In this document: piece after piece, positions 13,201 through 24,825 of the stretch | Position numbering within the stretch: position 1 is the first letter of the stretch | How the letters are laid out: the number at the start of each line of letters is the position of its first letter | NCBI GenBank assembly: GCA_038503065.1 | Contig: JBCAMK010000010.1 | Location: 744,001 to 808,000, forward strand | Direction: 5' to 3' | DNA from: Paragyromitra xinjiangensis | Taxonomy: Eukaryota; Ascomycota; Pezizomycetes; Pezizales; Discinaceae | Length of the DNA stretch: 64,000 bases | Notes under the pieces: model-generated | What the model saw: only the letters and a program-made list of their open reading frames with translations | Told to the model about the DNA's origin: nothing | Databases searched by the model: none | Position numbers and translations under genes: made by a program

Positions 13201-14032
13201 CTATTGCCCTTAGACCAATTTAAGACCTTCAACGAATTCTTCTACCGCGCACTTAAGCCAGGTGCTCGGCCGTGCGCCGGACCAGAAGATCCGCGCGTTA
13301 TCGTCTCCCCTGCTGACTGCCGAAGCGTGGTATTCAATAGAACAGACGATGCAACCAGGATCTGGATCAAAGGACGAGAGTTCACGATCAAAAGGCTGCT
13401 GGGTGATGCATATCCAGAGGATGTGAAGCGTTTTGAGAGGGGTGGGCTAGGAATCTTTAGACTGGCGCCACAGGATTATCATAGATTTCATATTCCGGTA
13501 GATGGTGTTTTAGGAGAGCCGAAGTTGATCAAGGGAGAGTATTACACAGTCAATCCGATGGCAATTCGATCTGCGTATGTTCATCCCATCCTATGTTGGT
13601 GCGGTGGGAAGGTCAATGACTAACTACAAAAATAGACTTGATGTGTATGGTGAAAATGTCCGCGTCTGTGTTCCCGTTGATTCGGTAGAACACGGTCGTG
13701 TAATGATCATTTGTGTGGGCGCGATGATGGTGGGGTCCACCGTTATCACGGCAAAAGCTGGGCAGCAAGTCAGACGCACCGACGAGCTAGGGTACTTCCA
13801 GTTTGGCGGGTCCACAATTGTATTATTGTTTGAGCCTGGAAAGATGGTGTATGATGAAGATCTCATCGATAATTCTACAACTGCGCTCGAAACATTAATC
13901 CGCGTGGGAATGAGTATTGGGCACACCCCGGGGACAGCCGGAGTGAGCATGAGAAAGGAGAATGCGAGCAAAGAGGAGATGATGGACGCTCGAAGAAGGA
14001 TCGAGGGGAGCTTGGCACCGCAAGCCCAATAG
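10238..14032 (+). CDS. PSD2: Phosphatidylserine decarboxylase, PSD2 type (two C2 domains)
   Basis: Converts phosphatidylserine to phosphatidylethanolamine; family members of this type act on Golgi/endosomal membranes. Inferred exons: 10238-10381, 10454-10498, 10585-10740, 10838-10903, 10983-11433, 11494-13023, 13085-13574, 13636-14032, giving about 1092 aa, normal for fungal PSD2. Visible in order: a C2 domain (about residues 42-145, with NGFSDP and NPEWNDTF), a second C2 (about 267-365, with GFDMDPFVVVSLG and NPVFDE), an EF-hand-like DADDSSM segment near 522, a CPLC..H..TC cysteine/histidine cluster near 685, then the decarboxylase domain from about 798 (FNEFFYRALKPGARP). The GGST motif near 1018-1021 is where the proenzyme cleaves itself to form the pyruvoyl group on serine. 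The start was chosen as the in-frame ATG just ahead of the first C2; the N-terminus is the least certain part. Intron 11434-11493 is 60 nt, in frame and free of stops. Confidence 0.93.
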
Positions 14033-15209
14033 GTAATTTCCTTTTTTCCAACACTCCGAGATATAGATATTTCCTTAAAGTTCTGTTTAAGAAGGCATCT
14101 TTGGCATTGAGGTTTTTGGGAGCGGCATCTTGTATCATACCAATCATTGATCTTTCGCATGCCGCTTCCAAATCTTTCAACGACAAATGTGATTTGGCCA
14201 AACAGGATAGGATACCTCTCGTGGACACGTGCTAATATTCCCGTCAGATAGAGAGTGGGTACATGATACCAAACAAAAAAAGGAATTTCCTTGTGATTTA
14301 GAAGGCGTATTTGGTCACAGACGAACAGTTTTTTTACTTTTGGGGAACAAAAAAAAGCAGTTGACGCAGAGGAATCACGACAATTGTAATATTTTTTTTT
14401 TTTCGTCTTTCATTTAGTTTGTGTCTTTTTTAAGGGTATCACGGCTTTGATGATGACCTATTGATATATATGGGAATGTTTTGCGAAGAAGGAAGGGTTT
14501 TTTATTCAACATGGAAGCTTAGTTGGGTCGGATTCTACAGCACTGCTGGGCGTGTTAGGGGTTGGTTGGGGTAAGCATTTCAACAAGTGTGATGTTTGGG
14601 CAGGGGCTTTTTTTATGTAGCAAGAAAGGGATGTATGTACGAAGCAAGTATTATTATCATCATCAACGTGTGTATATTTTTTTCTGATTTTTACTTTGTT
14701 TTACTTATTGGCTTAGAGATCCCTATCGCCCCTGAGAATCCCACCAGTGACGTGATGTGATGCAGAATTCCCCATGCGCGTAAAGCAGAGCAGGGTGTTG
14801 TTGATACAAGCTCGTGCCAGGACGCGCCAAGCCCCAATCATGGCCCGCGTGGTTTCCATCATCGCCAAAACAAAGTGAATCAAAACAACAAGGAGTAACG
14901 ACGCGAGAACCCCCCCATCGTCCACCTAACGTAACATCCCCGCCCCCCCCCGACTACAACAATCAGCAATTACATAGCACCCCCGAGCGCTCACCATAGA
15001 ACCCAATAATCCCGACGGTATACATATATATAATACAAGAAAGTGACGCGCAAGCTCAGCTCAGCTCCCCCGCAAGGGCACCTATAATAATAATAAAAAC
15101 CCACACAACGGCAGCGGTGGTGTGAAACAGTCGCCCCACCGCGCTTCTGGAACTCGAAATTCAGGTCTTGATGCCCATATACGCGCAGCGGCCGCTCCAA
15201 ACACTCATC
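14033..15209. other. Intergenic region between PSD2 and DSN1
   Basis: The first part is T-rich with several T and A runs, as expected of PSD2 3' UTR and terminator. From about 14.8 kb the plus strand turns C-rich and should hold the DSN1 promoter. No gene is seen. Confidence 0.5.
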
Positions 15210-17582
15210 ATGCCCGTAAGCAGCAGTCGGCCGAAGCGGAAAAGCCGGGGAGACGCATATCCGGAGGATAATGGCGGAGGCGGAGGAGGGGCAGGAATAG
15301 TAGGGGGAGGAGGAGGAGGAGGAGGGAGTGTCGGTTTAGTTGGGGGAGGAGGAGGAGCAGGAGGAAAGGATGCGGGGACTTTGCAGAAGGAAAACAATGC
15401 GCCGGCGACGACAACTAGGAAGAAGAGACGCGAAGATGGGGCAGAAAGGCCCCCTAGTAAGGTAGGAGCCCTCTCGATGTCACGCTGCGTGACTACCTTT
15501 CTTCTCTACCTTTCCTTTTACCTCGAATTCACTCCCCCCACCATCTGGGTTCCACACAAGAAGCAATATAAAGATAGATGAAGACAAGCGGGAACTAATG
15601 CTATGGCGGATAACCCACAGAAACAGAAGAAAGCTGCATCAGCGCCAATGCAGAATGATGATGGCTTCGTATTCCGTACTCGTTCAACCACCCGCTCCAG
15701 TAAAGCCGCTGAGATAGCTCAATCGACACAAACAACTTCATCACTACCCCCACCAGCACCAGATCCCCCGAAGCGGAAGACAACCAAGAAACGTACTTCC
15801 ACGCCACCACCACCCCCGGCTGAGGAGCAGCCGAAGAAAGCGAAAGCTGGGAAAGAGAAAAAGGCATTTTCACTCCCCAAAGAGGTAGATGATGACGACG
15901 TCAAGATGGTACAGGAGGTGAAGGTGGTTGAGAAGAAAAAGGGAAAGAAGAAGAAAGAGAAGGTTCCAGCTGCTGCTGCTGCTCCAGCTGTTCCAGTACC
16001 GAGAAGTACGCCTCCACCACCACCATCGCGAATACCAACAGCAATAGCCGGAGGTGGGGGTGGGGATGCAACAAAAGTGGTCCTCCATGTGTCCGATACG
16101 CCGATTATTAGGAAGAATCAGCAATTGAGACAGAAGGGAGGACAAGGGAATAGAAGGAGTAGCGTGGGGCTAAGGGGAAGGAGAGCAAGTTCTTTGATGG
16201 ATACTGGAATCATCGGTATGCGGATCAGCTTTTCCCATTCCCCCCCCCTCATCTTGCTCAAGTACTAAGCGGATGATATCCCGTGAGACACTATGATTCT
16301 AGCTTCTAGTGGGGTGGGGTGTATCATTACTAGAACCTAGTATTATGGATCTGACAAAATTTCTAATTCCAATCATTACCTATCACTCTCGATAGAAGGA
16401 TGGAGAAAATTTTAGAAAACATAATTGACTAACTCCACGCTTCGTATTATAGCTGAACCACATGCAGAAATTGCTCCCGAGGACTTTTATAAGCATATTC
16501 ACGACGAAATAGTGGAACCCCAGCGGATGAAGCAGCTGCTGTCCTGGTGCGGACGAAGGGCCCTAACTCCTGCTGCGCCCACTGGTGATAAAGAGTTCAA
16601 TGCTCGGTCTATAGGTACGCCCCAAAAGCAAGAGGTCCTCATAGTCGGATAAAGACTCGTCATTTTGATGATCTTCTCGGCGGTCATCACAAATGCCGTT
16701 TGAAAGACCATCGGGAACAAGTCCTTTTGGCCACGAGTGCCTTCAAATGACCGGCTTGCCTATCCTTGGTGCTGACAATGTTTTTATAGCACGGATAATC
16801 GAAGAAGAGTTGCTGTCAGACATACTCTCAAACTCGGCACTATCAAGTTGGTTTAATAGGGTAACTATCCGGATCAGACTTATCTTGTCGTTGCCTTAAA
16901 GGCAGAATTGGGTGCAGGGTAAGCTGACGGTTCACTGCAGGAGGATTCACTTCCATCGAATGTGGTAAAGAAACCCAATCCGAGGAATACGGATAATCTT
17001 GCCAAAGTGGAAGAGTGTCAAGTTAATCTCAAAAGGTACTGTTTTTCCTTGATGTCATGTGACTGTTACAGCGCCACCTGATCCCAACGGTTTTTTTTTT
17101 CATTTTTATGTTCCCTTGTCCTAAAAACCCGTTTTTTATTTATTTTCCCGTCTTGGTACTTGATCACTGACAGATTCCTGGGCGACAGGCTGCGAGATGA
17201 GAAAGAAACCTGGCTCTCACTTCTTAAATCGACAAGCGCGCTTTCCCTCAATCCCGACGTCAACCTCTTCGACACATCGCTGTACCTCCCCGCGGAGTCG
17301 TCGTTCGCATCGACCCTGTCTCAATCGGCAGATCTGCTGGGGTCTGCGAAAAGACTCGTCAAGCAGCACGCTGGCGAGATCGAGTTCCAAGTCGATCAGC
17401 TAATCGATGGGATCCACAAGCTTCAACAGTATGGTGAAGCGGCGGACCGATTGGGAGCCAGGGTGTTGGAGGATGCGGAGAAGGAGCTCGCAAAGAGGGA
17501 GGTTAGGGTTAGACAAGTGGCAGGAACGGAGGCATTGCCGTTACAGGAGGTCCTGAGATCTTTGAGTAGGCTGGATCGGTAG
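15210..17582 (+). CDS. DSN1: Kinetochore protein DSN1/Mis13 (Mis12/MIND complex)
   Basis: Subunit of the Mis12 (MIND) complex that links centromeric chromatin to the Ndc80 microtubule-binding complex. Inferred exons: 15210-15461, 15621-16215, 16453-16614, 16790-16860, 16941-17035, 17174-17582, about 527 aa. The first part is low-complexity: basic, then a long Gly-rich run (exon 1), then Pro/Lys-rich. The family signature starts near residue 262 with RRSSVGLRGRRASSL, two basic-Ser sites resembling the Aurora B target region of Dsn1. It continues across the intron with AEPHAEIAPEDFYKHI and EPQRMKQLLSWCGRRAL, then ARIIEEELL and SSWFNR, and a helical C-terminal half. ATG 15210 has A at -3; an in-frame ATG at 15171 with a poorer context would add 13 residues. 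Lies about 1.2 kb downstream of PSD2 on the same strand, with no functional link. Confidence 0.9.
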
Positions 17583-18451
17583 GTTCATATGCACGATTGT
17601 TCCGCGGGATGCTCGCTTGTTCGGCGAGGGGAGCATGTTAGAATTTGAGGCGTTGAAAGCACGGCAAGTCTACTCATGGTCACGGTGCGGTTTTTTTTCC
17701 TCCGTCTTTTTTCCTTAGTTTTTTTTCTTTCTTCTCCTTGTAGTGTGCCTAGAAATGGGTTGTACAGAGCATGAATAAGCTTTTTTTTTCGCTTGGCTGT
17801 GGAGGAAGGGGATCTCAGAATGGCGTTTGGGTATCGTCGCATGTTTTATATTCTTCTACTTCTTCCTGGCATAGCAAGTTTTACATTGATTTCATCTTCA
17901 TCTTTGATTTCGTAAATTTCTTTTCACATGTTTGTTTTCCTTCTTCTCTGCAGGCTGTGGGCTAGGCTACATTCTGTTGACGACTCCGTTGACGACTCTT
18001 GCTTTCATCTGATTATCATTTCCGTGCATGTTTCTGAAATCTGAGATATGACCATGCAATATAAATAGATCCCCCATCGATCGCCCGATTGGGTTCTCCA
18101 GGTTTTTTGCAAGAGGTCGAAAGGTTACTGGTCAATCTCTGGTTGTTGGAAGATCATCGCATGGGTTTGTGGAGTAGAGCGGCGTTACGAGTCGAGCCGT
18201 CTTTCGCAAATCTTCAACCGGACCAAGGCAAGAAAAAAAAGAGAGTCGTTTGTGTGCGTAAGAGAGTGCGTGGGTTGGGGGTGGGTGCTGTGCGCACGAT
18301 GCCCCAAAAGCTCAAACCAATTCCAGTTTGGGGAGAACGAATCTGTGTCTCCAACATCTACCTCACGCACGAGCCGAGATCAGAGTGGAACACTCTTCTC
18401 CATTCCTCTCGCTCTTTTCCCTCTTTCATTTGCCTTGCACTTTGTCGAGTA

Positions 18452-18480
18452 CCCACACACCCACCCACACCCACCCACAA
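18452..18480. repeat. CCCACA-type microsatellite
   Basis: Imperfect tandem CACA/CCCA units in the gene-free region downstream of DSN1. Confidence 0.7.
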
Positions 18481-19573
18481 AAGAAAACATAACACACCCC
18501 TGTAGGCGTTGGCCTCGTCAAAACATGCAATCGGAGCGACGAGAACGATGAGTGATGATGACATCGGCGGATTCAGATTCAGATTTGATCAAAGATGTTG
18601 GGGTTGTGTGTCGCTGAACTTACGATTGGAGATTTCCGCGGGGGGGTCCGTGTGTACTCTAGAAGGAGAAGAGAGTAACCGGTAAACCTTGCCCTTAGCA
18701 AGGCAGCGGCTGCCAAGGTCAAATGTTGGATCGAGATTTGCGATCTCTCACGTTTTTCTGAGCACGCTTCCACGCTTCCCTTTTGCATTCTTTCCACCAC
18801 CACTACCACCATCACCAGAACGTGAAGCTTCGTTTTTTCTTTTTCCTTCTGTATCACACCTTTTTTCTTTCTTTCTTTCTTCGCGTCGCGGCGCCTCCTC
18901 TCGTCATTCCGGACGTGCGTACCGTCCGTTCATCCGTTTCGTTGGCGCGAGCAGCCGCTGTAACGGTATTTTCTTACTGGGTGATTTTTCTGCGCTGGGC
19001 CTGACTGGCGACGGCGGGGGCGGCGCTTGAAGGAGTCAAGCCTAAGGGGAGGGGGGTAGAGTTGCAGATAAAGTGTATCCTTCACACACACACACCACAT
19101 ATGTATACATACACACCGAGAGATTTTATCCACGGAGCACAAACACGATACGATATAGTACAGCAGGATAGATTTTAATTACTGTTGACAGATGCGCCAT
19201 GATAACATAAGGCGAGCAGGTTGTGCTTGTGTAGCCGTACGCAACAGGCGGAGATAGGTAGATGTATCCACTGTGTCGGGTGGGTCTCGTATCTTGCACA
19301 GATCCCTCGAGTGAGTAAGGAAAGGAAAGCATGTAATATTATTCGTGACCGTCGGTCGCTTAGGTCCCACTTCTGTCCTCTATGTATGTATGCATCTCCA
19401 GGGTGCAGATTTTCCCTCGCTTTTTCTGCATACAGATGCGGATGGTTGCCGAGGAGGAACTAAAATCAGGTGTCTGGAGATAGATAGAAGATGGATGGAT
19501 GGTGGATGTCGAGGTGGCCTGATCCTCTGTGCGCTCTTGGGTCTTTGCTCTGGTGGGTTGCTGGGTACTGGGT

Positions 19574-19620
19574 GCTGGGCTGGGCTGGGCTGGGCTGGCT
19601 GGCTGGCTGGGCTGGCTGGG
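19574..19620. repeat. CTGGG/CTGG tandem repeat
   Basis: Four CTGGG units run into CTGG units and back again, about 47 bases in all, with G concentrated on the plus strand. Confidence 0.85.
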
Positions 19621-20341
19621 TACGTACTGCTGCTGCGGCTCCGGAGTTCCATCCTCCTATCTTATTTCCCCTCTCCCAGGTGCTGTGCTCCAAGCGCTGG
19701 GGGATGCAAAAAATACACAGGACCCATCATCCATGACAAACATAAAGGGTTTCGATTGAGACACGGCTTCGGGGTAGATTGTCGATTCGGGATCTAATCT
19801 TCGCTTTCTTTTTATGTGACTACTGAGATTTCTGACCTGACGCCCCATCCCTCGGGAATCAGAGTCGGGAATTATTACGTGGGTATGGCTATAGCATGAT
19901 CAACTTTCAGCATTGGCATCCCATCCTCATTTACCAGTTGGGCTCGAGCTAAGCTAGCTACCCTTCATGAGGCGAGTGAGCGACATAAAGGCTTTTTTCC
20001 TCTCTTATGAAGGGAAGGGTTTGGTTTGGAGGATGGCTGAGTGCTGCATCGGGCGTGAGAAAAACGTCGGTGGGCAAGGGGGGGTGGGAAAGGGAAATGG
20101 ATATATAAATATTAACTCGTCAGGGTCAGGGGCTCTTTCCCACCCAACAAGCGGCTGCAACCTTCCGCATGGATTTCCTAGCGAATGGGAGAATCTGGCG
20201 GGCCCACCTGAACTGGCCAGGGTCAACCTGCCGGTTATCTGAAATCTCGGATCTGGAGGGGATCGGGATGGTGTCTTTGAAACCTTGACGCTTCTGTGAT
20301 TTGCGGTCCAGGCAGGCAATCAAAGGAAACTGGACCCGGGC

Positions 20342-20366
20342 GGGGGCGAGGGCGAGGGCGAGGGCG
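20342..20366. repeat. GGGCGA hexanucleotide repeat
   Basis: Four consecutive GGGCGA-like units on the plus strand within the nsdD upstream region. Confidence 0.85.
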
Positions 20367-21379
20367 ATGGATGGGATGTTCCGTGCGGCTGTTGAGTTAG
20401 ACACAAAGGAGGAACAGGAGGAGGAGGGCCTGCATGACAGGTGGAAATCCGTCATAATGGGCCATTTTGTTGGCTCGCGCAAGACATGCTGCGTAAGAAA
20501 GCCACAAAGATCTCTAAAGTGAGCGATATTTTATCTCCAGATCAACCCCATTCGTTCGTGTGATGCTGGGTATATATATAAATAAATAAATGGAACTTAA
20601 ATAATGAAAAATGGAACCAGTAAGAGAACGTCACCACCCCCCAACAACACGTCGCACTTTACACGCTGCGCAAAGCGGTTATCTGTAATATCTTTACCAG
20701 GTATTGCCTCAAGACGGAAGTTACAAATGTAGGGGGAGGTTGGAGAACGCACGGCGCGGAGATGCACATATCAAAGACAGACAGAGGATCTTTCTCAGCC
20801 TTTCATTATCTAACAAAACGAAAAGGGCACGAGAAAAAGAAAGGAAATTAAAAAAAAAAGACGAAAATTGCACGAAAAAAAAGCACCAGTGCCGAGTGAC
20901 AATTTCAAGTGAGGCTGTCTCAAATAACACACCCCCCCTTCCAACAACCATCGACATGGTTTTTTCCTGTTTCTGACATTTCCCCTCTTTGCTTTTTCCT
21001 CTTGACGGGCATCCCCCATGCCTAGGCCGCATTGACAACAGCAGAATGGAATGGCTCACCAATTTCCTGGGTTTCGCGTGGCCAGATGTGATAGAAGCTT
21101 CGATAGAAAGGGAAACTCCAGATCTGGAGTATCGACCTGTCCAGCGCCCCAAACGGTTCCCCGTGAATCCCTTAAAACGTTTCCACACTCGCGCCTTTTT
21201 AGCAACAGCGACCCCCACTACCACCTCCGCCTCGAGATCTGAACTGAACAAGGCTGCGGAAACTCTCGATATATATCTATGGATTTGACACCTGTGCGCG
21301 GAGCATGTTCGACTTGTACATACGTACCCCTTTCATTTTAACAACTCGCCATTATTTTGTTGCTTCCCGCCTGACTTGG

Positions 21380-21402
21380 CTGTCTGTCTGTCTGTCTGTC
21401 TT
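21380..21402. repeat. TGTC tetranucleotide microsatellite
   Basis: Five or more TGTC units. An ATTT run follows at 21444-21459. Confidence 0.85.
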
Positions 21403-23360
21403 TGGTGTTGCGTGACTGTTGTGCAGCTTACCAGTCTCTTTCTATTTATTTATTTATTTCTCTTTCCCTTCCTGTTTTCCTTTTTCAACTCGTTGTAGGT
21501 GAAGGCCGAGAGGGAACCCAATTGAATAGGCTCGCCTCCTCCTCCCGCCGAATTGGAGGTTTCAAAACGGCCCTCAAGCGCCGGGTCAAGCCGAGACGAT
21601 TTGCGAGGTACATCTTGCGAGTGAATGATGAAAAAGAGAGATCTCTGGGAAATAAGTAAAAAAGGCACAGAAAAAGAGGTCCGGATGTATAAAAAGAAAC
21701 AAATAAGAATTGAGGACCAGACCCAGCCGGTGAGCACGACGAGTCCGGTGTTTCTGACTTGCATAGATTTGGCAGCCGACCGACCACACACCATCGTGGC
21801 CAGCAGCAGCCCCTCCAATCTGCGTTACACGCTTCTCATGTACCTACTGTCTTTCCAATTCTGGCGCACACCACTGTGAGATCCAGCTGAATGGGTGAGG
21901 TTGGGCTCTCGGAAGGAACTGCATATGCGCATCTACTTTTGGTCCATTCCCGGCGGGTCGTTCTTCGTCTGTTTCTCTTGTCGATTCCCCCCGATCACAG
22001 CCCTTGATCCTGCGTGTTCGAGCCTGCTGCCAGTTACAGCTCTTGCTAATTAACCCCCATCTTCTCCATCCCCCCCCCATCCGCACTGCATTTTATCTGG
22101 CCGCCGTCATGGTGCGCTTTATGCGTGCCCGACACCCCATTTATGATAGGTACCCACAGACACGAGAGGCCCGCTGAGACCGGGAGTGGGCAGGACCAGG
22201 GCCAATCCCGATTCAACTCGATTTCTTAAATTATTGTCCTCATATACGTTTCGCTCTTTTTGCTTCTTTCTTTTCTTTTTCCGTCCTATTTCTCTTCCTG
22301 TCTGTCTCTCTCTCTGACCATTTCCTTTTCGATCTTAATTAATTATTACTGGCATTTCTATCCTAACCGCTTCTGCTTGTCTCTCTTTTACTGGACCCAA
22401 GATAAAAAGAGAACCCCATGATCCGTCGATACGGTCCCGTCGCAACCTATACTACACCCCAGTCAGTCAGTCCTACTACCAATCCTCCCGCCATGTCGAA
22501 GTTGTTTAGTTCATTCGCGTGAGATCGGCGCAAGAGGAATTAGAGTAGTTACCGGGCCTGGCACACGGGCAGGGGTGGGACTAGAGTCAGTGGAGTGGAG
22601 GCAATCGTCGATGTAAGCCCGTTTGATCCCCGTTCCCTTCGCCGGCCCCTGCCCTGCCCTGCCTGCCCTGCCCGTTCGGTCGCTGCGCTTGCCTGGTAGA
22701 GGTTTTTTTTTCTTTATGTTGTTTTGGATGTAGCTGTGGTTGTCAGTCAGTGAGTGAGTCGGTGTCAGTTCAGCCAGTTCATTCATTCAGTCAGTTGTTA
22801 CATGTAGTTAGTTAGATAGTTAAGTCCGTTAACCGGGTGTAGAGTATCTCTCACCACATCCATCTCTTCTGCGGTCCCGGTATCTGTCAACAGCACATAC
22901 CCACCTATCTCTAGGCTGACTGTTCTATTCCTTTTTTTTTGCTCTCTTTCTCCTCGTGCGGTACTACCAATCTACCGCCCGCTTGCCTGCTTGGCCAGTG
23001 CATTGCCTCTCGGCACTCTATCATATTCTCTGTATCCTGTGGCTTTTTTTTTTCTGTGGCTACTATACTGAGTGTTTTTGTGGGGTGGTGGTGGTAGTAG
23101 TAATTGGAGTAGAAGGAGTTTAGAGCTGCTGCTTTTTTTCCCGTCCCTCCTCTTCTTACTCAACCACCTTCTTCTTCTTCATTTATTTCGCTCTATCTAT
23201 CTCCCTCTCGTGCGCGCACTCTTCTTTTTTTTCCCACTCTTTCCCCTTGCACACCCTGCATTAGCTGGTCATAGCTACATACATAGCTGGCTGGCAGTCC
23301 ATTTGCACTGTGTCTCTCTATCTCGCGCGCCTTTATTCGCAGATCTACTTTGCAGCTTTT

Positions 23361-23453
23361 GTTGCTATTGTTACTGCTGCTACTGCTGCTACTGCTACTG
23401 CTGCTGCTACCACTGCTACTGCTGCTACTGCTGCTACCACTACCACTGCTACT
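23361..23453. repeat. CTG/CTA trinucleotide repeat tract
   Basis: About 90 bases of interrupted CTG, CTA and CCA triplets in the nsdD leader. In frame it would encode Cys/Tyr or, antisense, Ser runs, but flanking stops and lack of domains argue against coding. Confidence 0.85.
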
Positions 23454-23740
23454 TCCTGCCTGCTTTGAGTAGAACAGAAGAAGACCAGAAGAAGCCAGGC
23501 TCAGTCGTAATAGATTTGAGAACCTCGGCGCCTCATCTGATGGAAACCTGTGTACGCCAGTGACCATCCACCCACCATACCAAAGCAGAACTTGCACCCC
23601 CAAGAAAAGAAAGTCGCCGCCGTCATCATCATCTCGATCTAATAATCCCAGCCCGCCCGTCCGCGTCCTCCCATTGTTCGTTGTCAGCCATCACATCTCC
23701 CTTCTCTACTCTACCCAACCCAACCCACCTCCACCATTGC

Positions 23741-23800
23741 TGCCTGCCTACCTGCCTACCTACCTGCCTGCTGCTCCTGCTCCTGCTTCTGCTCCTGCGC
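23741..23800. repeat. CCTA/CCTG and CTGCTC repeats
   Basis: Tandem CCTG and CCTA units pass into CTGCTC units in the pyrimidine-rich leader of nsdD. Confidence 0.75.
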
Positions 23801-23995
23801 TGCTCTTTCCCATACATCTTTCTCCCCCCCTCCCACCCCCCATCTATCACTCACCCGCTTGCCGTCCCGGGTGGCCCCTTCGCCTGTTGGTCCGAACCCT
23901 CCCCTCCCTCTCCGTCCCCTCCCCTCCCCCTCCCCTCTCTCGCTTCTTTCTCTTACATACTGCCGCTCTGCTCCCTCCTATCTGCTGAGTGGAAA

Positions 23996-24069
23996 GTAAG
24001 TAAGTAAGTCAGTGAGTGAGCAAAGTGAGTGAGCGAGTGAGCGAGCGAGTGAGTGCGTGAGGAGTGAGT
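23996..24069. repeat. GTAA/GTGA repeat with splice-donor-like words
   Basis: GTAAGTAAGTAAGT followed by many GTGA/GCGA units. The GTAAGT words match perfect 5' splice sites, so this could also be the donor of a leader intron. That is speculation without transcripts. Confidence 0.75.
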
Positions 24070-24313
24070 CTACACCCCATCTATTATATCACATCCAGAC
24101 AGAACTCTCCCCGGTGCCGCTGTTAGATCGTTGGATCGATCTATACCCTCGCTAGGCTGCTCCCCGCAAAGCTTCATATGCTCAGCAATCCCCTTACCAG
24201 GAGCAGACATACTTAGAAGCAACAGAAGAGCTCTCACTGCTTCCGCCACCTGTTCGCATAACATCCCCCAGGTTCGCCATCTGTCGCCGTGAACATTCGT
24301 TTGTTGCCTAACA

Positions 24314-24348
24314 ACACATACACATACACATACATTCACATACACACT
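24314..24348. repeat. CACATA microsatellite
   Basis: CACATACACATA-type units about 0.5 kb upstream of the nsdD start. Confidence 0.75.
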
Positions 24349-24510
24349 TCCACTTACACACTCTCACACCACCCTCACCCTCGCACATCTATCCACTCAT
24401 ACCGCAGATAATACATATACACACCCACACACTCTCTCTCTTTCGTTCCTTGTACCTTATTACCAAGCGTCTCCTCAGACCTCTTCACAATCAGGATCTA
24501 CTAGCTTGCC

Positions 24511-24527
24511 GTCGTCGTCGTCGTCGT
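24511..24527. repeat. GTC trinucleotide microsatellite
   Basis: Five to six GTC units in the presumed nsdD 5' leader. Confidence 0.85.
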
Positions 24528-24825
24528 TGCTTTGTTGCGTTGGTAACTAGTCCTGGTCTGCTTTGCGACGACTGAAGTTTCATCCTCAGGAACATAGAAC
24601 TAAAACTCGCAGATTGCATCAATTCACCTGCAGACAGCCAGTCCGTTGCAATTTAAGGCTGAGCTGCTCATCGGAATCCTTCTTTACCACGGGCTAGACG
24701 TTCAATTCACGGCGCCTCGCCTCCAGCACAAAAAAAAGCATACCTCTTCGAATTTTTTTCGATAAACCTTCAACATACCTCCCTCCACGATCCTGTTGTC
24801 ACCTCCTTTGTCTCCCGCCACAGGC

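Larger units (their letters stand above)
17583..24825. promoter_or_regulatory. Long gene-free leader/promoter region of nsdD
   Basis: This 7.2 kb has no convincing gene. After the DSN1 3' end it contains many short tandem repeats, and from about 22.2 kb the plus strand is strongly pyrimidine-rich up to the nsdD start, as in fungal 5' leaders. Frames of 80-180 codons here are low-complexity or antisense to CT tracts. Genes of the NsdD class are regulators and the size of the region suggests complex control. The extent of promoter and transcribed leader cannot be told from sequence alone. Confidence 0.45.

Noticed and set aside
15161..15397. Poly-proline minus-strand frame
   Set aside because: Antisense of the Gly-rich run in DSN1 exon 1.
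19345..19797. 150-codon frame with Gly/Leu/Trp runs
   Set aside because: Composed largely of the CTGGG/CTGG repeat and unsupported by motifs.
23193..23603. Ser-rich minus-strand frame and its plus-strand Cys/Tyr-rich counterpart
   Set aside because: Both are products of the CTG/CTA triplet repeat, with no conserved part outside it.
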